In this document: positions 45,999-50,305 of the stretch, one piece after another
Numbering within the stretch: position 1 is the stretch's first letter
Layout: every line of letters starts with the position of its first letter
DNA from: Verrucomicrobiota bacterium
GTDB lineage: Bacteria > Verrucomicrobiota > Verrucomicrobiia > Limisphaerales > JADLHS01
Direction: 5' to 3'
Length of the DNA stretch: 50,305 nt
NCBI GenBank assembly: GCA_025350905.1
Contig: JANXWY010000050.1
Location: 1-50,305 of the forward strand
The notes under the pieces: generated by a model
Database searches by the model: none
What the model was told of the DNA's origin: nothing
The model's input: only the letters and a program-made list of their open reading frames with translations
Position numbers and translations under genes: made by a program

Positions 45999-46133
45999 TG
46001 CCGCAGTTAAACTGGCCGCCGGCTAACGGTCAATCCTAGATGGCGGTTGGGAACTGACCGCCCCAGCCCGTAGGATGAAAGAGGATTGACCAAGTCCCGG
46101 CCCCAAGGTAACTACCGGTAAATCATTTCACCC

Positions 46134-46829
46134 ATGCACTTACTTTCACGCTCCCGAATCTTAGCGGTGCCGTTGATCATTTTAGTCTGCCTGCTCCCCG
46201 CGCGGGCCGGCGACCCCGAAACCGGCGACTGGAAGCCGCTATTCGACGGCAAGACCACGGCCGGCTGGCGGGGATATGGCCGGCCGGATTTTCCGCCCAA
46301 GGGTTGGGTCGTGGAGGACGGTTGTCTGCACCTGATCGCCGGCGGAGGCGGCGGCAACCTTATCACCGTGGACCAATTTACGGATTTCGAACTGCAATGG
46401 GAATGGCGCATCGGCCCCAAAGGCAACAATGGCGTCAAGTATCTGGTCACCGAGACCCGCCCCAATGCACCGGGCCACGAATATCAGATGGTGGACGATG
46501 CCACCGAGTCGGGCGCTAAACATCAGACGGCATCTTTCTACGACGTGCTGCCGCCGCAACGCCAGCCTCACGTCAATCCCCCCGGCTCCTGGAATCGATC
46601 GCGCCTCGTGCTCCGCGGCCAACACGTCGAACACTGGCTTAACGGAGAGAAAGTTCTGACGTACGAACTCGGAAGCGCGGCGGTGCAGGCGGCGATTGCG
46701 CAAAGCAAATTCAAAGACGCCCGGGGTTTTGGGGAAAAGATCAAAGGCCCCATCCTGCTGACCGACCACCACAGCGAAACTTGGTTTCGGAATATCCGGA
46801 TTCGCGAGTTCCCCGTCCTGCAACATTGA
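46134..46829 (+). CDS. Secreted DUF1080 (3-keto-disaccharide hydrolase-like) protein
   Basis: 231 residues. A signal peptide (LAVPLIILVCLLPARA) leads into a DUF1080 domain, a concanavalin-like beta sandwich: WKPLFDGKTTAGWRGY, WVVEDGCLHL, LITVDQFTDFELQWEWRI, NNGVKYLV, GHEYQMVDD, WNRSRLVLRGQHVEHWLNGE, and ILLTDHHSETWFRNIRIRE at the end. All are family hallmarks in the right order. Some members hydrolyse 3-keto-glycosides; many paralogues have no tested activity. Such genes are abundant in Verrucomicrobiota and Planctomycetota. It stands alone here. Confidence 0.9.
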   Translation: MHLLSRSRILAVPLIILVCLLPARAGDPETGDWKPLFDGKTTAGWRGYGRPDFPPKGWVVEDGCLHLIAGGGGGNLITVDQFTDFELQWEWRIGPKGNNGVKYLVTETRPNAPGHEYQMVDDATESGAKHQTASFYDVLPPQRQPHVNPPGSWNRSRLVLRGQHVEHWLNGEKVLTYELGSAAVQAAIAQSKFKDARGFGEKIKGPILLTDHHSETWFRNIRIREFPVLQH

Positions 46830-46979
46830 CCCATGAACTATGGACAGATTGATATAAAACACCGCGCCAAAAGAGCGTAGAATAGCTTGGGGCGATGGCC
46901 GGTGCCAAAAGGAAGGCGCGCCACCTTTATCCTACCCTTTGCCGGACAGCTGAACTTGGGTGCATTACCGCCCATAAAC

Positions 46980-47005
46980 GGGTCAGTTCTTATGATTGAC
47001 TAGTT
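46980..47005 (+). repeat. Left inverted end of RAYT element
   Basis: GGGTCAGTTCTTATGA and the next ten bases match, in reverse, 47967-47992 behind the RAYT gene (about 23 of 26 positions). The preceding AAAC is shared with the two tandem copies at 50064-50098. Confidence 0.8.
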
Positions 47006-47030
47006 GCAGCTGGGCCCTACACTTTCGGTC

Positions 47031-47972
47031 ATGGCGCGAAAACTCAGAATGGAATATCCCGGGGCGATCTATCATGTGCTGAACCGGGGCGACCGGCGGG
47101 AGCCGATTTTCCAGGACGATGAGGATCGGCAGGGGTTTGTGGCAGCGCTGGCAGAGGTCTGTGGGCGGAGCGGTTGGCAGGTGCATGCATATTGTCTGAT
47201 GCCCAATCATTTTCATCTGGTGGTCGAAACCCCGCAGCTGACGCTGGTCGGGGGAATGAAATGGTTGCTGGGCACCTACACCGGGCGGTTCAACCGCCGG
47301 CACAAGCTCTTTGGCCACCTATTCAGTGGCCGTTACAAAGCGCTGATCGTGGACGGGTCGGGCAATGGCTATTTGCGAACCGTCTGCGAGTATGTGCATC
47401 TGAATCCGGCGCGGGCGAAGCTGCTCCGGCCCGCGCAGGCGTTGCGGGAATATCGGTGGAGCAGTTGGCCGGCGTTTCTACGGGCACCCGGAAAGCGGCC
47501 GGAGTGGTTGCGCGTGGATCGGGTGTTGGGGGAGGCGGGGATTCCCAAAGACAGCACGGCGGGACGGCGGGCGTTGGAGCTCCGGATGGAGGCCCGGCGC
47601 GGGGCGGAGGAGGACGAGGGCTACCAACCGATACGGCGGGGCTGGTTTTTTGGGGAGCCGGCGTTGAAAAAGGAATTGCTGGGCCAGATGAATGAGCGGT
47701 TGGGGCCGGAGCATTACGGCGAGGAACGGCAGGCGAGCCAGGGGGAGAAGGCTGAACGGCTGGTCGCGGAGGAGTTGCGCCGGCGCCGGTGGACGGAGGC
47801 CACGCTGGGAGAACGCAACAAAGGCGACCTGGAGAAACTGAAGGTGGCGGTGCGATTACGGAAAGAGACGCTGATGACGGTGGCTTGGATTGCACAACGT
47901 CTGCAGATGGGCAGCGTGGCCAATGTAAACACGCTGCTATACCGATGGCGGCAGGAAAAACACAAAAACTAG
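47031..47972 (+). CDS. RAYT: REP-associated tyrosine (Y1/HUH) transposase, long form
   Basis: 313 residues from the ATG at 47031. The Y1 transposase domain opens RKLRMEYPGAIYHVLNRG. The HUH metal site is CLMPNHFHLVVETP (His60, His62) and the single catalytic tyrosine is Tyr121 in VCEYVHLNPARAK. A C-terminal ~150-residue extension contains a basic helical domain (GERNKGDLEKLKVAVRLRKE, MTVAWIAQRLQMGS) likely to bind DNA. These enzymes cut single-stranded DNA at hairpins and spread REP sequences. Unusually for a RAYT, the gene is flanked by near-perfect 26-bp inverted ends, the right one overlapping the stop codon, and it cuts an Rhs gene at 47993. All catalytic residues are present, so it may be active. 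Confidence 0.92.
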   Translation: MARKLRMEYPGAIYHVLNRGDRREPIFQDDEDRQGFVAALAEVCGRSGWQVHAYCLMPNHFHLVVETPQLTLVGGMKWLLGTYTGRFNRRHKLFGHLFSGRYKALIVDGSGNGYLRTVCEYVHLNPARAKLLRPAQALREYRWSSWPAFLRAPGKRPEWLRVDRVLGEAGIPKDSTAGRRALELRMEARRGAEEDEGYQPIRRGWFFGEPALKKELLGQMNERLGPEHYGEERQASQGEKAERLVAEELRRRRWTEATLGERNKGDLEKLKVAVRLRKETLMTVAWIAQRLQMGSVANVNTLLYRWRQEKHKN

Positions 47973-47992
47973 CTATTCATAAGAACTGACCC
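47967..47992 (-). repeat. Right inverted end of RAYT element
   Basis: Reverse complement of the left end at 46980-47005. It includes the last bases of the transposase stop codon. The Rhs reading frame begins directly after it. Confidence 0.8.
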
Positions 47993-48832
47993 TTTTACGT
48001 TCGGCGTAATGATTATTTCCGCGCCGAGTTGGCTGTAACGAACAGCTCGACAGCCGTCTGGCTCTCGGTGACAAACCTCGCCGTGCTGAACAATGGCACC
48101 AACTCGGACATCGTCGCCAGCACGATTGGCAATGCGTACGTGCCGCAAACGCCCGAGGCATTCAGTTACGATCTCGATGGAAACCTGACGAACAGCGGCC
48201 GGTGGACGATAACTTGGGATCCAGAGAATCGAGCAACTTCGTTCACGCGTATCACAAGTGCGCCGTCCGGCTCGAAGGTAAAGCTCGATTGCCAATACGA
48301 TTACCTCTGGCGCCGTACGCAGAAGATTGTGTCGGCGTGGAATGGCTCTGCCTACATCGCGCAATCGACGAACAAGTTTGTTTATGATGGCTGGAATCTC
48401 ATGGCGGTTCTCAACGCGACAAACGGGTTGGTTCAATCCTTTACTTGGGGCACGGATGCCAGCGGCTCAATGCAAGGGGCCGGTGGCGTGGGCGGATTGA
48501 TCTCGATGACCGTGTATCAAGGGACGAACGCCGGGACTTACTTCTATTGCTTCGATGGCAATCAAAACGTCAACGCCCTAGTGAACGCGACAAATGGAGC
48601 AATCGCCGCGCAATATGAGTTCGACGCGTTCGGCAACCCCTTGCGTGCCACAGTCACCCTGGCTTTCGCGAATCCGTTCACCTTCTCGACGAAATTCTGC
48701 GATTGGGAAACCGGATTCCTCTACTACGGTTATCGCTACTATGATCCGAGCATTGGAAGGTGGCTAAACAGAGATCCGTTGGGGAATTGGGTGGGAACAA
48801 TTTGTATCGGTTCGTGCATAACGACTGTGTGA
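47993..48832 (+). pseudogene. Rhs/YD-repeat core, truncated 5' by a RAYT and frameshifted 3'
   Basis: The Rhs frame is open right up to the RAYT edge (YVRRNDYFRAELAV at its start), without any start codon of its own, so the upstream thousands of residues are missing. YD-type repeats follow (AFSYDLDGNLTNSGRWTITWD, KFVYDGWNLMAVLN, QYEFDAFGNPLRAT), then the conserved Rhs core end GFLYYGYRYYDPSIGRWLNRDPLG. At about 48780-48784 a run of four G should be five: the expected DPLGELGGNNLYRF instead reads DPLGNWVGTICIG and stops at 48832. The correct continuation lies in the next frame at 48760. Confidence 0.88.
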
Positions 48833-49518
48833 ACCGAGTTGATCCGCTCGGACTCATTGATGCGAACAGCACCGTTGCAGAAATCGAAGCGGAGGTCAGG
48901 CGCTTAATCCAAGAAGCTCGCGACATGGGATGGACCGTCGGTCCAGACATGCTTCAGAACTACATCAACGGGGGAGGCGACCAAGTGCTCTCCGTGAGTT
49001 GGCTCAGGAGTTTCAGCAAGGTAAGAGCGGCAGAGCAGAAGAACCAGGTGCGATTCCAAGAGAGCTTGGAGAAGATCGCCAAGGGCATGAAGTGCGGCGA
49101 GACGAAGACGTTCCACGACTACTGGGACGCACAAATCTCGTATCATGGTCGCGGCTTCTCTTTCGACGAACTCTTCTTTGCGTCGGGTGACTCGACGCTG
49201 ACCTCGACCGGTGATTTTTCGCTGACCAAGAACTGCTGTATGCGGTCTTACAGCCGACGTTCGAGCAACATCAATTGCGAAGAGACCGTCATCATCGGCG
49301 CGGTCAATCACCACTGGCTTGATAGATACGACTGGAACGCCGGTGCGGGTGTTTACATTCCAGGCCACGGAAGCATCCCTGACGCCGCCCTCGACAAACT
49401 CCGCACCCAAGGAAGCGCCAAGGCTTTCAACATGAGTTCCGACTGGCAGCAAACCCTCTCAGGGTTCATCTATACCTGCCCGTTCTACCACGCGGCTTGG
49501 AGGTGGCAAGGCCCATGA
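48760..49518 (+). CDS. Rhs-associated variable C-terminal domain, possible toxin
   Basis: After the core junction (NNLYRFVHNDCVNRVDPLGL, residues ~13-32) comes a unique ~220-residue domain, the position where Rhs proteins carry their polymorphic toxin. Visible features are a helical first part (EIEAEVRRLIQEARDMG; a helix near RAAEQKNQVRFQESLEKI), a Cys cluster (NCCMRSYS, NINCEET) and a late AVNHHWLDRYDW, YIPGHGSIPD segment with several His/Asp that could be catalytic. I do not recognise the fold. As a separate frame it would start at a GTG at 48760; it was surely fused to the Rhs core before the G-run frameshift. It overlaps the following lipoprotein gene by ATGA, the usual toxin-immunity layout. 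Confidence 0.7.
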   Translation: MAKQRSVGELGGNNLYRFVHNDCVNRVDPLGLIDANSTVAEIEAEVRRLIQEARDMGWTVGPDMLQNYINGGGDQVLSVSWLRSFSKVRAAEQKNQVRFQESLEKIAKGMKCGETKTFHDYWDAQISYHGRGFSFDELFFASGDSTLTSTGDFSLTKNCCMRSYSRRSSNINCEETVIIGAVNHHWLDRYDWNAGAGVYIPGHGSIPDAALDKLRTQGSAKAFNMSSDWQQTLSGFIYTCPFYHAAWRWQGP

Positions 49519-49859
49519 AAACGATTTGGCTTACGGCGACAACCGTGATTGTCGCACTCCTGTTTATGACCGGCTGCTCAACCAGGTTCGTGGACTTTCA
49601 GCCGCTCAAACTTCAGGAGGGCGCACAGAACAAATTGATTCCTGCTCCTGAGTTGGTGACGCCTGACTATCTCAACCGGGTCAAAGCAGTGCTGGACTTC
49701 TACGGCCAGCCATACCGAACCAACGCAACTGGCGGCTTGCTCATCAATGCCAAACTCGCCCGTGACGAGGAGTTGGTTTGGAACTACAGCAAGAAAGCGC
49801 TGGACGACGCCTTCATCGAGCAGGCACGCAAATTCAAAACGCCGTCCGCTCCAAAATAA
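49515..49859 (+). CDS. Small lipoprotein, candidate immunity protein
   Basis: 114 residues starting at the ATG that overlaps the stop of the Rhs C-terminal domain (ATGA). The signal has a lipobox (ALLFMTGC, Cys21). The mature part is a short mixed domain (PDYLNRVKAVLDFYGQPYR, LLINAKLARDEELVWNYSKKALDDAF). No family recognised. Position and coupling suggest it protects the cell from the Rhs tail. If so, its lipoprotein nature implies that the toxin acts in the periplasm or on the cell wall or membrane. It could also be an unrelated lipoprotein. Confidence 0.75.
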   Translation: MKTIWLTATTVIVALLFMTGCSTRFVDFQPLKLQEGAQNKLIPAPELVTPDYLNRVKAVLDFYGQPYRTNATGGLLINAKLARDEELVWNYSKKALDDAFIEQARKFKTPSAPK

Positions 49860-50063
49860 ACCGGCTGTCCCGCACAAGCGGTGTAAGGAATCTTCTCGCT
49901 TTCAACGCGCCTGAACGCTCGCAGCCCCGCGCCGTCATGGCGGCTGCGGAATCAAAGGCCAGCCGTCCTGCCGGCGCGGACCTGCTCGCTCCCGAAATGT
50001 CAGTCTGCCCGTGGCGTCGCCCGTCCCGCCACGCGGGAGAGATGAGACGAATCAATTGGAATT

Positions 50064-50098
50064 AAACGGGTCAGTTCTTATAAACGGGTCAGTTCTTA
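50064..50098. repeat. Tandem pair of RAYT-end motif
   Basis: AAACGGGTCAGTTCTTAT (50064-50081) is directly followed by a second copy (50082-50098, ending TTAA). The same 18 bases stand at 46976-46993 at the left end of the first RAYT. These look like short end-only insertions or residues of excised elements. Confidence 0.8.
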
Positions 50099-50168
50099 AT
50101 GGCGGTTAGTTAAGGCCCAAAACTTTTTTGGAGAGGCGCTTGCGTCGTCGCGTGTCGGGCGCGGAAAG

Positions 50169-50195
50169 GGGTCAGTTCCGCTAATTGATAATTGC
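50169..50195 (+). repeat. Left end of the second RAYT element
   Basis: GGGTCAGTTC followed by ATTGATAATTGC mirrors the left end of the first element (GGGTCAGTTC, then ATTGACTAGTTGC). The distance to the transposase ATG is about the same (52 versus 51 bases). Confidence 0.7.
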
Positions 50196-50220
50196 TCGTG
50201 ATGGAGTCAGAGTCGGTGGC

Positions 50221-50305
50221 ATGGCTCGGAAGCTACGAGTTGAATATCCCGGGGCGATTTATCATGTGATGAATCGCGGGGATCGGCGCGAGGAGAATTT
50301 CGGAT
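50221..50305 (+). CDS. Second RAYT transposase, partial (runs off the window)
   Basis: Only 28 codons are present, MARKLRVEYPGAIYHVMNRG then DRREENFG, nearly identical to the start of the 47031 protein (MARKLRMEYPGAIYHVLNRG then DRREPIF). It is therefore a related but distinct RAYT copy. Completeness cannot be judged. Confidence 0.85.
   Translation, partial: MARKLRVEYPGAIYHVMNRGDRREENFG

Larger units (their letters stand above)
49860..50220. other. Intergenic region with RAYT-end motifs
   Basis: No gene seen. The right half is made of transposon-end sequences (see adjacent entries). The left half is GC-rich with no clear structure. Confidence 0.5.

Overview
The window reads as a high-GC chromosome segment from the Planctomycetota-Verrucomicrobiota-Chlamydiota superphylum, most likely a soil or freshwater verrucomicrobial lineage of the Pedosphaera/Limisphaerales type. 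This is inferred from family content: the DUF1501 plus cytochrome-c/DUF1549/DUF1553 pair, a DUF1080 protein, a bacterial microcompartment (BMC) shell protein, MBG repeats, secreted proteins with small C-terminal-type domains ending in RFYRV, long RAYT transposases and Rhs remnants. No rRNA or marker gene fixes the taxon. Several one-base frameshifts (about 2600, 4340 and 48785) are either real decay or assembly errors.

Layout. 1-2700: a NarL-type two-component pair on the minus strand; the kinase has an N-terminal frameshift and the regulator has lost its HTH domain. 2870-3330: non-coding DNA built from a degenerate 11-12 bp unit starting GGAC. 3460-5103: an IS graveyard, with IS3 orfA and the start of orfB fused to the tail of an ISKra4-like transposase, fused in turn to the last MBG repeats of a broken surface protein. 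5408-8354: an exported rubrerythrin, a DUF2231 membrane protein and an OmpR/HisKA pair. 8505-9503: a degenerate oligopeptide-type ABC ATPase. 9558-27988: a 4931-residue secreted beta-repeat protein followed 32 bases later by a 1200-residue fibre protein with a YadA-head-like stalk and a C-terminal peptidase S74 chaperone.

28123-43218 looks like a carbohydrate or sugar-acid catabolic island. On the minus strand, in transcription order, are a Tat-signal protein, a GNAT protein, an SMP-30-like lactonase, DUF1501, DUF1549/DUF1553, a DapA/NanA-family aldolase and a tandem-BMC-domain shell protein. The aldolase ends in a Pro/Ala linker plus amphipathic helix resembling a BMC encapsulation peptide, and its stop codon overlaps the shell-protein start. 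A ChbG/YdjC-like deacetylase (minus) is divergent from a plus-strand set of a second Tat-signal paralogue, a creatininase-family hydrolase and an MFS transporter. The suggested logic is uptake, lactone or amide hydrolysis, then aldol cleavage inside a compartment; the substrate is unknown and the other shell and core enzymes are not in the window.

43554-46829 holds tRNA-Ala(CGC), a gene-poor stretch of about 0.9 kb, a small membrane protein, a TrpG/PabA amidotransferase, a lipoprotein and a DUF1080 protein. 46976-50305 is mobile and conflict DNA: a RAYT with matching inverted ends has cut an Rhs gene, leaving its core (with a G-run frameshift), a variable C-terminal domain and an overlapping lipoprotein gene that may be its immunity partner. 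A second RAYT begins at 50221 and runs off the window. A REPIN-like double palindrome at 34145-34320 may be related to such transposases.
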